A stretch of DNA of 36,971 nucleotides from contig JAAYKH010000039.1 of the NCBI GenBank assembly GCA_012522475.1, positions 1 through 36,971 on the forward strand, written 5' to 3'. The position numbers and the translations under genes were made by a program. This stretch comes from Chloroflexota bacterium (GTDB lineage: Bacteria > Chloroflexota > Anaerolineae > Anaerolineales > Anaerolineaceae). Below, piece after piece: positions 22,891 to 30,695 of this stretch; the stretch's first letter is position 1, and each line of letters begins with the position of its first letter. The notes beneath the pieces are model-generated. The model was not told where the DNA came from and did not search any database. It saw nothing but the letters and a program-made list of their open reading frames with translations.

Positions 22891-24636
22891 TCAACGCCCA
22901 CCCCCTGCACAGGCACAGGCACAACCTGCACAGGCACAGGCACAGGCGCAAGATGAACCCCCACCCCCGCCACGGAAGCCGCGAGAGCCAGATGAACTGC
23001 TGACCGGGATTGGATTGGTGCGGGTGGTTATGCCATTGGTGAAAGAGGTCAGGTTGCCGATTACCCCGGCTGACATCGCAGCTGTGCTATTGATAACATT
23101 GGCAGCAAAATTTGAGCCCGGGATATTGGGAAGCGAGACCTTACTACCACCAGAGGACGTTGTTTGAGCAGGAACAGGGTTGGAAACCGTACCGCCAATG
23201 CTGCGTCGATAAGATGGTGAATAACGTGGCCACCAGATTGGCACAAAAACCGGATCGGACCTGAATGTGCGTTGTGTGCGTTCCTGGTATTGGTCATCGA
23301 GCATCGTCCATTCCATGGTCTGGTCGTAACGTTCGCTCTTAACCTCAGGAGTATCGGATTCCTCGACCATTTTCCAGGCCCTGCGCATGATGTCTTCGTA
23401 ATAGGCAATGGTTTCTTTGCGGCTGAAACCCTTCATTTTTTGAGATATGCTGTTGACCAGGGTGACCATCAAATTTTGCATCGCGGTACGACGTTTTGCC
23501 CCGGTGAGCGTGATAGCCTCTAAAAAGTCAATTTCATAGGGATGCAAACCCTCCGGGAGCGGCTTTGTAACTTCAACTTCGAGTGGTTCTTCCTCGATAA
23601 CGATTGCCGCCTCTTTTTTAAGGACACCGAACAAAATCATGGTAAATACTTTGTCCATGGGCTGTTCCATCAATATCGCTGCCTCAACAGCAGTCAGGCC
23701 GCGCTTGATGCCGTTGCCCTCAATCTTCATCTTAGGCGGTAGATAAGCCATCTTGCGCTTCTTGGCGCCTACAGTGGCCTGGTATATCACAAAGCTGATC
23801 AGGGCAATAAAAAAGGCAAAAACGCCAAAGCAGCAGCAATTTTCGCTTAAAAACGCCAACAGTGATGGGAAAAATCCTTTTGGTTGGCTGACAATGCCCG
23901 GCGTTGTTGTTTGGGGCGGTACGGTGATTAGCAAACCTTCGGGGATTAACCGGTCGGGGAAAGCAGCGCCAAACAGATATTTTGTATGTGCATCGGCGTT
24001 GTCGGTGTACCAAGAATAATACACGCGCTCCTCAGCCGCTGTTCGTCCAGTATCATCCGGTGTGTCGGGGCCTGGCCAGCCCTGCGGTGTATAATAAACA
24101 CCTTCATCATCGCCCACACCAGGCGGGAGGATAATGGTCATCCGGTATTCGGTGTTGGTACTGCGATCAAAACCGGGATCAAACCAGGTAGGGGTGAACT
24201 GAAAATTGACATAGTCTTCTCGGTCGCCGCTATCGTACTGGGAGAGTACATTGCTAATGCCAGATATCCAGGCGGTAACGACGCCCGTTTGTCCGGGCGG
24301 GATGGCATCGTTTTCAAGCGCCAGGGCAAATCCATTGGGCACATAGGGTGAACTTTCAATTTTACTGATCGTCTTGCCGTCTATTTCTGCCTGAATGGCG
24401 TTTAGATTGTACGCCGAAGAGGGCATACCAATGTCGATGAAGTCAATTGGGTCAGCGCTGTTGGAATTGGTAAATTGAAGGTAATACCACAGTGAAAGGG
24501 TCCCGTCATCCTCAATGTAAGCTTCGACCTCCATCACGTCGACATTAAAGCGATAGGTCTGGGCAGCCACCGATACGGGAAAAGCAAACATCCCGATCAG
24601 GGCCAGAAAAAACAACACGTTATAAAACTTTTTCAT
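22891..24636 (-). CDS. DUF2207-like membrane protein with cytoplasmic Cys-Ala repeat tail
   Basis: The protein has 581 residues. A signal peptide (1-25, ending in VSVAAQ), an extracytoplasmic beta-rich domain (about 28-240), one membrane span (about 257-286, preceded by C267-C269) and a long C-terminal region that should be cytoplasmic are seen. That region contains KIEGNGIKRGLTAVEAAILMEQPMDKVF (about 305-332), as in YciQ/DUF2207 proteins. The last 45 residues are low complexity: Ser/Gly-rich, GFRGGGGGSS, then seven Cys alternating with Ala at 563-577 and a final GGGR. DUF2207 proteins usually end in Gly/Ser repeats; the Cys-Ala tail is the oddity. It follows the zinc-ribbon gene by 3 bases and precedes the radical SAM gene, so it is the likely substrate of that enzyme. 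Confidence 0.82.
   Translation of the reverse strand: MKKFYNVLFFLALIGMFAFPVSVAAQTYRFNVDVMEVEAYIEDDGTLSLWYYLQFTNSNSADPIDFIDIGMPSSAYNLNAIQAEIDGKTISKIESSPYVPNGFALALENDAIPPGQTGVVTAWISGISNVLSQYDSGDREDYVNFQFTPTWFDPGFDRSTNTEYRMTIILPPGVGDDEGVYYTPQGWPGPDTPDDTGRTAAEERVYYSWYTDNADAHTKYLFGAAFPDRLIPEGLLITVPPQTTTPGIVSQPKGFFPSLLAFLSENCCCFGVFAFFIALISFVIYQATVGAKKRKMAYLPPKMKIEGNGIKRGLTAVEAAILMEQPMDKVFTMILFGVLKKEAAIVIEEEPLEVEVTKPLPEGLHPYEIDFLEAITLTGAKRRTAMQNLMVTLVNSISQKMKGFSRKETIAYYEDIMRRAWKMVEESDTPEVKSERYDQTMEWTMLDDQYQERTQRTFRSDPVFVPIWWPRYSPSYRRSIGGTVSNPVPAQTTSSGGSKVSLPNIPGSNFAANVINSTAAMSAGVIGNLTSFTNGITTRTNPIPVSSSSGSRGFRGGGGGSSCACACACAGCACACAGGGR
22906..22950 (-). repeat. Tandem repeat encoding the Cys-Ala tail
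   Basis: On the minus strand a 21-base unit (TGTGCCTGTGCCTGTGCAGG plus one base) occurs twice in tandem, preceded by one further Cys-Ala pair (TGCGCC). It encodes the CACACAG heptapeptide twice. The differing last base (T, then G) shows that the copies have begun to diverge. The repeat is in frame and lies at the extreme 3' end of the gene. Confidence 0.9.
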
Positions 24637-24639
24637 GGG

Positions 24640-25008
24640 TCACCACTTGGGTTCTTCGGTTAATTGGTAAGTCGTTGAACAATGCGGACATTCCACCACC
24701 GGGGCGCCAGCAATCATTTTCACATCTTTGGATGTTATCGGGCCACCACAAGATTGACATTTAATGGTATCCATCCCAACCTGGCCAGGAAGATCAATGT
24801 TCAAATTGACGACCTGATCGGCCGCTTTTTGTGGTGGGCTGAGCTTGACACCGATGATGATCAACACAAAACCGATGCCCAAACCTACCAGACCGATCAG
24901 GAGCCAGGAAGGTTGTCCATCAGGGCTGAACGCACCCAGGATGAATAGAAAAGAGAATATGATAAAAACCGCAGCAGTAATAAAGGCGATAATCTTTCCA
25001 GCGCGCAT
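24640..25008 (-). CDS. Small membrane protein with C-terminal zinc ribbon
   Basis: The protein has 122 residues from ATG 25008, which carries AGGAGGT about 5 bases upstream; an earlier in-frame start at 25032 is upstream of that site. Two hydrophobic segments (about 7-29 and 37-58) form a hairpin, followed by KLSPPQKAADQ. The C-terminal domain has CQSCGG and CPHC, two CxxC knuckles of a zinc ribbon (about residues 83-110). It is the first gene of the operon with the Cys-Ala-tailed protein, the radical SAM pair and the methyltransferase. No specific family was recognised. It may form a membrane complex with the next protein, or act as a metal or redox sensor, but this is only context. Confidence 0.75.
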   Translation of the reverse strand: MRAGKIIAFITAAVFIIFSFLFILGAFSPDGQPSWLLIGLVGLGIGFVLIIIGVKLSPPQKAADQVVNLNIDLPGQVGMDTIKCQSCGGPITSKDVKMIAGAPVVECPHCSTTYQLTEEPKW

Positions 25009-25048
25009 CGTACCTCCTAATTTATACAACAATCTCTAACCTATCTTA

Positions 25049-25073
25049 TTTTATCGCATTTTGCTTGATAAAA
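25049..25073. promoter_or_regulatory. Dyad 1 between rex and the radical-SAM operon
   Basis: TTTTATC (25049-25055) and GATAAAA (25067-25073) are exact complements with an 11-base spacer. It lies 41 bases upstream of the zinc-ribbon gene start and overlaps its probable promoter region. Confidence 0.35.
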
Positions 25074-25080
25074 CCTGAGA

Positions 25081-25108
25081 TTTTCACAGGTTGCTCACCT
25101 GCTGAAAA
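25081..25108. promoter_or_regulatory. Dyad 2 between rex and the radical-SAM operon
   Basis: TTTTCA-CAGGT (25081-25091) pairs with ACCTG-C-TGAAAA (25097-25108) around TGCTC, with a single bulged base. It stands in the middle of the divergent region. It does not match the Rex consensus TTGTGAAnnnnTTCACAA, although it includes a TTCACA. A TATAAT at 25135-25140 could be the rex -10 box. Confidence 0.4.
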
Positions 25109-25195
25109 ACACGCGATCAACTTCAATCTTAGCATATAATTAGCTTGGCTCGACCAAAAGCACCAACCAAGGTTTGATAACAGGATGATTGAAAA

Positions 25196-25822
25196 ATGAA
25201 GGAAAAATTTGTTCCCGATATTGTGGTTAAAAGATTACCCTGGTATTTGCAAACGCTGAACCAGATGGCCAGGGAAGGTTTGCATACAGTCTCCTCTATT
25301 GCCCTGGCAGACCGTGTGGGAACAAGCGGGGCGCAAATTCGAAAAGACCTATCTTATTTTGGTGAATTTGGAAAACAAGGTACGGGTTACTCTATTTATT
25401 TTCTGATTGAACAATTACAAAAGATACTCAAGGTGGACAGAATCTGGCGGGTTTCGGTTGTCGGTGCGGGTAACTTGGGGCGTGCGTTAACCCGTTATCA
25501 GGGATTTGCCAATCGAGGGATTGATATTTGTCTTTTATTCGATAATGACCCCGGCCTGGTTGGCATCCGGGTAAATTCTCTGATAGTCCGGCATGTGGAT
25601 TCAATGGCAGATGACATTCAAGATATGAAGGTAAAGATGGCGATATTAACGCTGCCCAGTGAGGCTGCACAGGCAACGGCTGATGTATTGGTCGGGGCTG
25701 GGATCCAGGCGATTCTCAACTATACACCGGCGGCATTGATGTTACCAAAACATATTCAAGTGGAACATATTGACCCGGTTTTACAACTTCAACGGATGAT
25801 GTATTATTTGGGTGAAGAATGA
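25196..25822 (+). CDS. rex: Redox-sensing transcriptional repressor Rex
   Basis: The protein has 208 residues, the usual Rex length. An N-terminal winged helix (about 1-75) has VVKRLPWYLQTLNQM and the strongly conserved SGAQIRKDLSYFGEFGKQGTGY. The NAD(H)-binding Rossmann domain has VVGAGNLGRALTRYQGF (about 87-103), FDNDP and the C-terminal domain-swapped helix. Rex senses the NADH/NAD+ ratio and represses fermentation and respiration genes. The ATG at 25196 follows AGGA at 11 bases. It is divergent from the radical-SAM operon and overlaps the convergent downstream gene by 19 bases. No clear Rex box was seen upstream, so autoregulation is not supported. Confidence 0.95.
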   Translation: MKEKFVPDIVVKRLPWYLQTLNQMAREGLHTVSSIALADRVGTSGAQIRKDLSYFGEFGKQGTGYSIYFLIEQLQKILKVDRIWRVSVVGAGNLGRALTRYQGFANRGIDICLLFDNDPGLVGIRVNSLIVRHVDSMADDIQDMKVKMAILTLPSEAAQATADVLVGAGIQAILNYTPAALMLPKHIQVEHIDPVLQLQRMMYYLGEE

Positions 25823-26634
25823 TCACATTCTTCAGGTGGGTTGTTCAGTAAATCAATCAGGACATCCAAATTTCTAACCTGACAACATTTCAATTTGAGA
25901 TATATTTCCTCGGGCTTGTCTTTGGCGTAAAGCGTAATCACCTGGTTTTTCTGCCTGTAAGCAATACTATTAATCGGTAAGGGCCGTCCATGGATGATAA
26001 TTTCATGTTGGTTAGCCTGCAGATGGCGGTGAAAAAACAGACGATTACCCATCAAAAGACTTTGACGACTTTTGATAATTAATTCTGGCAGAATCAGATC
26101 TCGCAGGCTCTCTGTTATTGCGAGGCTGTTTGCATTGTGATTATTGATCACCAAACGCCGTTTTGCCTTCTCTTCCAGGATGATTGCTACCCGCACGTTG
26201 ACAGGCGAACCACCAAAAGTAACTTTTGTGATATGGCTATCAAATCGGTTGATGGCTTTAAAAACCCAAAGATGTTCACGCCTCGCTTTACACAAAGCCA
26301 ACCCTGATTCGTAAAGCGCCAGGCCATCATCCCCAAAAATAAGCGCCAGACTTACCGCCAGAATACCTGCCATGAACATTCCCCCATAGAGTATCGCTGG
26401 GTAGGGGAATACACTTAAAATAATTGCACGGCCATGAAGGGTGATTCTTTCACAGGCATTGATCACAAGTGTAATTATTAACCCAGTAGAAGCCAGGAAG
26501 AGCAACCCGCCCAGGATTAATGGGAACCAGCGTTTTAAGCCCCGGTTTTGAAGGGGAAAACACCCTAATAACGCCCCCAATTGCTTTTGGTTTGAATCGA
26601 TATCTGAATTAGGAATTGAGCCTGGTGCTGTCAT
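25804..26634 (-). CDS. Membrane protein of unknown function (DUF6585-like possible)
   Basis: The protein has 276 residues. Two hydrophobic segments lie at about 36-60 and 73-100 (the ILAVSLALIFG stretch), with a short external loop between them. The rest is a soluble, probably cytoplasmic domain with alternating beta-strands (GLALYESGLALCKARREHLWVFKAINRF, VAIILEEKAKRRLVINN, QNQVITLYAKDKPEEIYLKL), a pattern seen in PH-like DUF6585 proteins; the match is from general appearance and not secure. It follows the MreB-like gene by 17 bases on the same strand and may work with it at the membrane. Its 3' end overlaps rex by 19 bases in convergent orientation. Its ribosome-binding site is weak, suggesting coupling to the gene before it. 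Confidence 0.65.
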   Translation of the reverse strand: MTAPGSIPNSDIDSNQKQLGALLGCFPLQNRGLKRWFPLILGGLLFLASTGLIITLVINACERITLHGRAIILSVFPYPAILYGGMFMAGILAVSLALIFGDDGLALYESGLALCKARREHLWVFKAINRFDSHITKVTFGGSPVNVRVAIILEEKAKRRLVINNHNANSLAITESLRDLILPELIIKSRQSLLMGNRLFFHRHLQANQHEIIIHGRPLPINSIAYRQKNQVITLYAKDKPEEIYLKLKCCQVRNLDVLIDLLNNPPEECDHSSPK

Positions 26635-26651
26635 ACCTGGTTTAAACAGTG

Positions 26652-27665
26652 TTATGTCTTTGGTGGCAGACTGCGGATAAGTACGTCAATCATCGAAAAG
26701 GCTTTGGCGGCACCTTCTGTAACACAGGTGGTTGGGTTATCAACCAGGTAAGCCGGAATGCCCAAAGAGACGGTGAGGTAACGGTCGATGCCGCGTAAAA
26801 GGGCTGTACCGCCGCATAAAGCCACACCACGATCGATAATGTCAGAAATTAATTCTGGAGGGGTCTTTTCTAAAACATGACGAATTGTGCTGGCAATGTT
26901 TTCGAGTGGCGGTTGCAGGGCTTCTACGATCTCATCTGTGGTCAGTGTGACGGGTTTCGGTAAACCTGAAATTTGGTCCTGTCCCTGGATTTGCATGGAT
27001 TTCTGATGGTCCTGAGGGAGGGCAGCCCCAATTCTAATTTTGAGTTGTTCAGCGGTGGGTTGCCCGATGATCAAACCATATTTACGACGCACATAGCTAA
27101 TGATGGCTTCATCTAACTCAAGGCCAGCCACCCGTGAGGTTTCAGCCGAAACCAGGCTGTGCATCGCCAAAACAGCCGCTTGCGAGGTCCCCCCGCCCAG
27201 GCAGATGATCATATTGCCGGTAGGGGTGCCAATAGGCAGGTCAACACCGATAGCGCCAGCCAATGGCTGCTGGATCAGACTGACATCCCGGCTGCCAGCG
27301 CCCAAGCCTGCTTCGTAAACCGCACGCCGTTCAACGCTGGTAGCGCCAAATGGCACCGTGATCATCAACTTGGGACGAAACAAAAGCATGCGTCCGGTTA
27401 CTGTGCGGACCAGCTCGCGTAAGAGGTTTTCTGTGATCTCATATTCAGCGATGACACCATAGCGCATCGGCCGTGTGATTTCGATATTCTCTGGAACCCG
27501 CCCCATCATGTCCAGCGCTGCTTTCCCAATTTCAACCAGTTTCAGTTCATCGAGTAGAATGGCGACAATCGTGGGTTCTTGAAGAAGAATGTCATTACCC
27601 TCTGCAATCCGGGTGTTTAGTGTGCCTAAATCGATGCCTAATTCATGTGAAAGTCCAGCCATCAT
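26652..27665 (-). CDS. mreB: MreB-like bacterial actin with altered ATPase residues
   Basis: The protein has 337 residues and aligns along its full length with MreB: GIDLGTLNTRI (phosphate 1), RPMRYGVIAEYEITENLLRELV, ITVPFGATSVERRAV and CGGTALLRGIDRYL (adenosine). Against E. coli MreB, from recall, the IEEPMAAAIG motif is IQQPLAGAIG (both Glu become Gln), VDIGGGTTE is ICLGGGTSQ (Asp to Cys, Glu to Gln) and GGDRFDEAI is AGLELDEAI. These are around the catalytic water and phosphate 2, so ATP hydrolysis may be lost while the fold is kept. No mreC or mreD follows; a membrane protein of unknown function does. It may be a regulatory paralogue of a normal MreB elsewhere. AGGAAG lies 4 bases before the first ATG. 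Confidence 0.85.
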   Translation of the reverse strand: MMAGLSHELGIDLGTLNTRIAEGNDILLQEPTIVAILLDELKLVEIGKAALDMMGRVPENIEITRPMRYGVIAEYEITENLLRELVRTVTGRMLLFRPKLMITVPFGATSVERRAVYEAGLGAGSRDVSLIQQPLAGAIGVDLPIGTPTGNMIICLGGGTSQAAVLAMHSLVSAETSRVAGLELDEAIISYVRRKYGLIIGQPTAEQLKIRIGAALPQDHQKSMQIQGQDQISGLPKPVTLTTDEIVEALQPPLENIASTIRHVLEKTPPELISDIIDRGVALCGGTALLRGIDRYLTVSLGIPAYLVDNPTTCVTEGAAKAFSMIDVLIRSLPPKT

Positions 27666-27743
27666 GTCTTCCTTGGTTTGAAGTGAGTCCTAATTGTCCT
27701 GATTTTATTAATCCACAGCTCTTTGTGAAGATTTTGGGTGTTT

Positions 27744-27759
27744 CTTTTCAATTCTACCA
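27744..27759 (-). promoter_or_regulatory. Extended -10 promoter of the MreB-like gene
   Basis: The minus strand reads TGGTAGAATTGAAAAG, giving TG-n-TAGAAT as an extended -10 (TAGAAT at 27751-27756). It is about 80 bases from the ATG. The same 16 bases occur before the Mrr-like gene at 17386. Confidence 0.45.
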
Positions 27760-27905
27760 GCCTTTGATGTGAGAATAAAGAAAGAGAATAACAAGCTTTT
27801 TCTTTTTTATAATTGCCCAACAAGAACTGATGCAATAATTGTACGACAAATCACGGCAAGGTATACTTATGAATGATAAAAGAACGAATACTTTGTGAGG
27901 AACAG

Positions 27906-29141
27906 ATGCCTGAAGATACACAACTAAATTTTGAGCAGGTTATAAATGCACCGGCCGATTTAATTTACCGGGCTTTTACCTCTCAGGTGGGTTTGCGGGA
28001 ATGGTTATGCGACATGAGTATAACCAATCCAACCAAAGAGGGCGGAATTTACCTGGTGTGGGATCAGGGCTATTTTGCCAGCGGAAAATATACTGCGGTA
28101 AACCCCAACAAAGTGGTTTCGTTTACCTGGATCGGTAAAGACGAACCCGGTTGGTCGCAGGTCGATGTTGTCATTGTTCCTTTGGATAACGGCGCTCATA
28201 AAATTGTTTTGCGGCATTCTGGATTAGGTGACTCTGAGGCGTGGAATGAAGCACGCCAAAACATCTCAAAAGGTTGGAAGCTTGGCTTGGACAACCTCAA
28301 ATCAATCCTGGAAGAGGGGTTAGATCTGCGGGTGGTGAATCGACCCATGATCGGCTTTTTCCCCTATGCTTATGATAATTATACAGAAGCAGAAAAAATA
28401 AAATTTGGCTTCCCGGTGGATTATGGCGTGATGGTTTCCAATGTTGTCCCCAATTATGGCGCGGATAAGGCCGGTCTGCGGTCGGATGATTTGATCGTTG
28501 GCATTGAAGATCAAAAGGTGGATACTGTCAAAACATTGCTTGGGATCATTAAAAATTTCTCTGCTGGTGAACAGATATCCATTCAGGCATATCGAGGTTC
28601 TGAGAAATTGACGTTTTTAGTGGATACCACACCTCAGCTTACTCAAACTCTTCCCGGCTCTCCAGAAGAGTTAGCGAAAGAGATTCAAGCTGACCGTGCG
28701 AGTTTACTGGATTCCCTTGAAAAAATCCTTACCGGGCTGAATGACGCCGAAGCATCTTATTCGCCTGACCCTGAAAAATGGTCGGTCAAGGAAACCCTAG
28801 TGCATTTCATCCTTCACGAACGCAATTTGCAAACCTGGGTCAATGATTTGGTTTCTGATGTAGCTTGTTTGTGTGATGTGAATCCTAACCATTCTTTGGT
28901 CAGGATTCGGGCTACATTGACGTCCTATCCAACCCTGGTTGATTTGATGGCAGAACTGCAGCGCACCTACAAGGAAACAGTCGCCCTGGTTGCTTTCCTG
29001 GAATCCTCGTTCACTCAGCGGAAGGCCAGTTACTGGCGGGTCAGGTTTGAATTGTTGGATAAATATTTGGGGTATCAGGAACATATCCGGCGGATGGCAG
29101 AGATGATCGTTTCAGTGCGTCGCGAGATATCAACGTCTTAA
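27906..29141 (+). CDS. Three-domain fusion: AHSA1/SRPBCC - PDZ - DinB-like
   Basis: The protein has 411 residues from ATG 27906, which has GAGGAA close upstream; an ATG at 27873 has no site. Domain 1 (about 1-140) is an SRPBCC/AHSA1 fold: INAPADLIYRAFTSQVGLREWLCD, GGIYLVWDQGYFASGKY and SWNEARQNISKGWKLGLDNL-like ending. Domain 2 (about 165-245) is PDZ: VSNVVPNYGADKAGLRSDDLIVGIEDQKV. Domain 3 (about 255-405) is a DinB/YfiT-like four-helix bundle with EKWSVKETLVHFILHERNLQTWV. SRPBCC domains bind hydrophobic ligands and DinB-like ones often hold metal or thiol cofactors; their joining by a PDZ module is unusual. It is cytoplasmic with no signal sequence. Its function is not known. Confidence 0.75.
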   Translation: MPEDTQLNFEQVINAPADLIYRAFTSQVGLREWLCDMSITNPTKEGGIYLVWDQGYFASGKYTAVNPNKVVSFTWIGKDEPGWSQVDVVIVPLDNGAHKIVLRHSGLGDSEAWNEARQNISKGWKLGLDNLKSILEEGLDLRVVNRPMIGFFPYAYDNYTEAEKIKFGFPVDYGVMVSNVVPNYGADKAGLRSDDLIVGIEDQKVDTVKTLLGIIKNFSAGEQISIQAYRGSEKLTFLVDTTPQLTQTLPGSPEELAKEIQADRASLLDSLEKILTGLNDAEASYSPDPEKWSVKETLVHFILHERNLQTWVNDLVSDVACLCDVNPNHSLVRIRATLTSYPTLVDLMAELQRTYKETVALVAFLESSFTQRKASYWRVRFELLDKYLGYQEHIRRMAEMIVSVRREISTS

Positions 29142-29259
29142 TTGTTTATAAATTGTTTTCCAACTTGGTGAATGTTTTGTTTTAATATGCTGGAAGCAGG
29201 TAAAGTAGTTGTTTGTTGGTTATTTTTAATGTTTGAAATGCTCAGTTGGGAGTGGTAAG

Positions 29260-30654
29260 ATGACGGATATGGACCCGAAATACCAGGAAGCGCTCGATTT
29301 TTTATACAGTTTTATTGACTATAGCTTAAAACGAAATTTTCGCTATTCCGCTGAAAAATTTAACCTTGATCGGATGCGAAAATTAATGGAATTGCTCGGA
29401 GATCCCCAAAGAAATTTTCCGATCATTCACATTGCAGGAACCAAGGGGAAAGGTTCGGTTTCGGCTATGTGCGCCAGTGTCCTTCGGGCACAGGGTTACA
29501 AGACGGGATTGTATACCTCACCCCACATGGTTGATTTCACAGAGCGCATTCAGGTCAATGAGCAGTATATTGAAGAAGCCGAAGTGGTTGAGATCGTAGA
29601 TACTTTGAAATTGATTACAAAAGAGGTTCCCGAAATCACCACCTTTGAGCTGACGACGGCGATGGCTTTTGTTTACTTTGCGAAAACCAAGGTCGACTAT
29701 GCCGTTGTTGAGGTTGGGTTAGGTGGTCGGCTGGACGCCACGAACGTTGTTTCACCGATGGTGTCTGTGATTACCTCAATTTCATATGACCATGTAAATA
29801 TATTGGGTAATACATTATCCGAAATTGCCGGCGAAAAAGGCGGTATTATCAAACCAAACACCCCGGTGGTGATTGCGCCTCAGAAAACGGAAGCGTTCCT
29901 CCGGTTAAAAGAAATTGCACAAAAGAATAACGCTCCGGTAATCCAGATCGGCCGAGATTATCTTTATGCTGCAGATGCACATAGTTTGGAGCGGCAGACC
30001 TTTTTAGTCTGGACGCGCGACGAGCAACCCCTGGTGGATACGTTTATCGAATCGGCTGGGAGAGATATTTGGAGTCCGACGCGCTTTAGAATCCCGTTAT
30101 TGGGATATCATCAGATCGAAAATGCTGCCACTGCTTATGCCACTCTGAAAGTCCTTGAAAAACATGGCATTGTAATTTCCCAAAAGTCTTACCAAACTGG
30201 TTTTGCTTCCGTTCAATGGCCAGGACGCATGGAAATTATTCATCAACACCCAACCGTGTTAATTGATTCAGCGCATAATCGATACTCAACGCTGGTTTTG
30301 AGGAAAGCTATCGATGATTACTTCCCCGGTTTACCCATTATCCTGGTTTTTGGGGCTTCAGAAGATAAGGACATCGATGGCATGTTCCAGGAACTGCTCC
30401 CGAGGGTGTGGAAAGTGATCGCCACCCGTTCTACGCATCCACGTTCGATTGATCCTGAAATAATCGTCAATTTAGCCCACCGGTTTGGCCGACCAGCACA
30501 GGCAATCACCCCGATTGAAGAAGCGATGAGGGCTGCGGTGGATGAAGCTGGCAGAGAATCTGTGGTACTGGTGACTGGCAGTATTTTTACTGCAGCAGCC
30601 GCACGAGATTCTTTTGCAAGCATCCGTTTCCCTAATGAAGACCATCGTTTTTAA
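29260..30654 (+). CDS. folC: Folylpolyglutamate synthase / dihydrofolate synthase
   Basis: The protein has 464 residues from ATG 29260 with GGAG 7 bases upstream; the TTG at 29233 is a poorer start. It adds glutamate to (dihydro)folate in the cytosol, using ATP. The Mur-ligase P-loop IAGTKGKGSVSAM (about 57-69), YTSPHMVDFTERIQVN (about 85-100), VEVGLGGRLDATNVV, the carbamylated-Lys region GEKGGIIKP, and DSAHNRYST in the C-terminal domain are all present. It is separated from lon by 41 bases on the same strand, so the two are probably co-transcribed. The length is slightly above the usual 420-430. Confidence 0.94.
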   Translation: MTDMDPKYQEALDFLYSFIDYSLKRNFRYSAEKFNLDRMRKLMELLGDPQRNFPIIHIAGTKGKGSVSAMCASVLRAQGYKTGLYTSPHMVDFTERIQVNEQYIEEAEVVEIVDTLKLITKEVPEITTFELTTAMAFVYFAKTKVDYAVVEVGLGGRLDATNVVSPMVSVITSISYDHVNILGNTLSEIAGEKGGIIKPNTPVVIAPQKTEAFLRLKEIAQKNNAPVIQIGRDYLYAADAHSLERQTFLVWTRDEQPLVDTFIESAGRDIWSPTRFRIPLLGYHQIENAATAYATLKVLEKHGIVISQKSYQTGFASVQWPGRMEIIHQHPTVLIDSAHNRYSTLVLRKAIDDYFPGLPIILVFGASEDKDIDGMFQELLPRVWKVIATRSTHPRSIDPEIIVNLAHRFGRPAQAITPIEEAMRAAVDEAGRESVVLVTGSIFTAAAARDSFASIRFPNEDHRF

Positions 30655-30695
30655 CGATCGTTAGTGAAAAGAATGTTCAAATCTGTGGAGTTTAT

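Noticed and set aside
22906-22950. CRISPR-like or simple-sequence artefact
   Set aside because: The repeat is short, in frame, ends at a proper stop and lies next to a peptide-modifying enzyme.
22860-22973. Extended N-terminus of the radical SAM protein (rich in Pro-Val)
   Set aside because: It is the Cys-Ala repeat of the upstream gene read in another frame; homology to the paralogue starts only after 22859.
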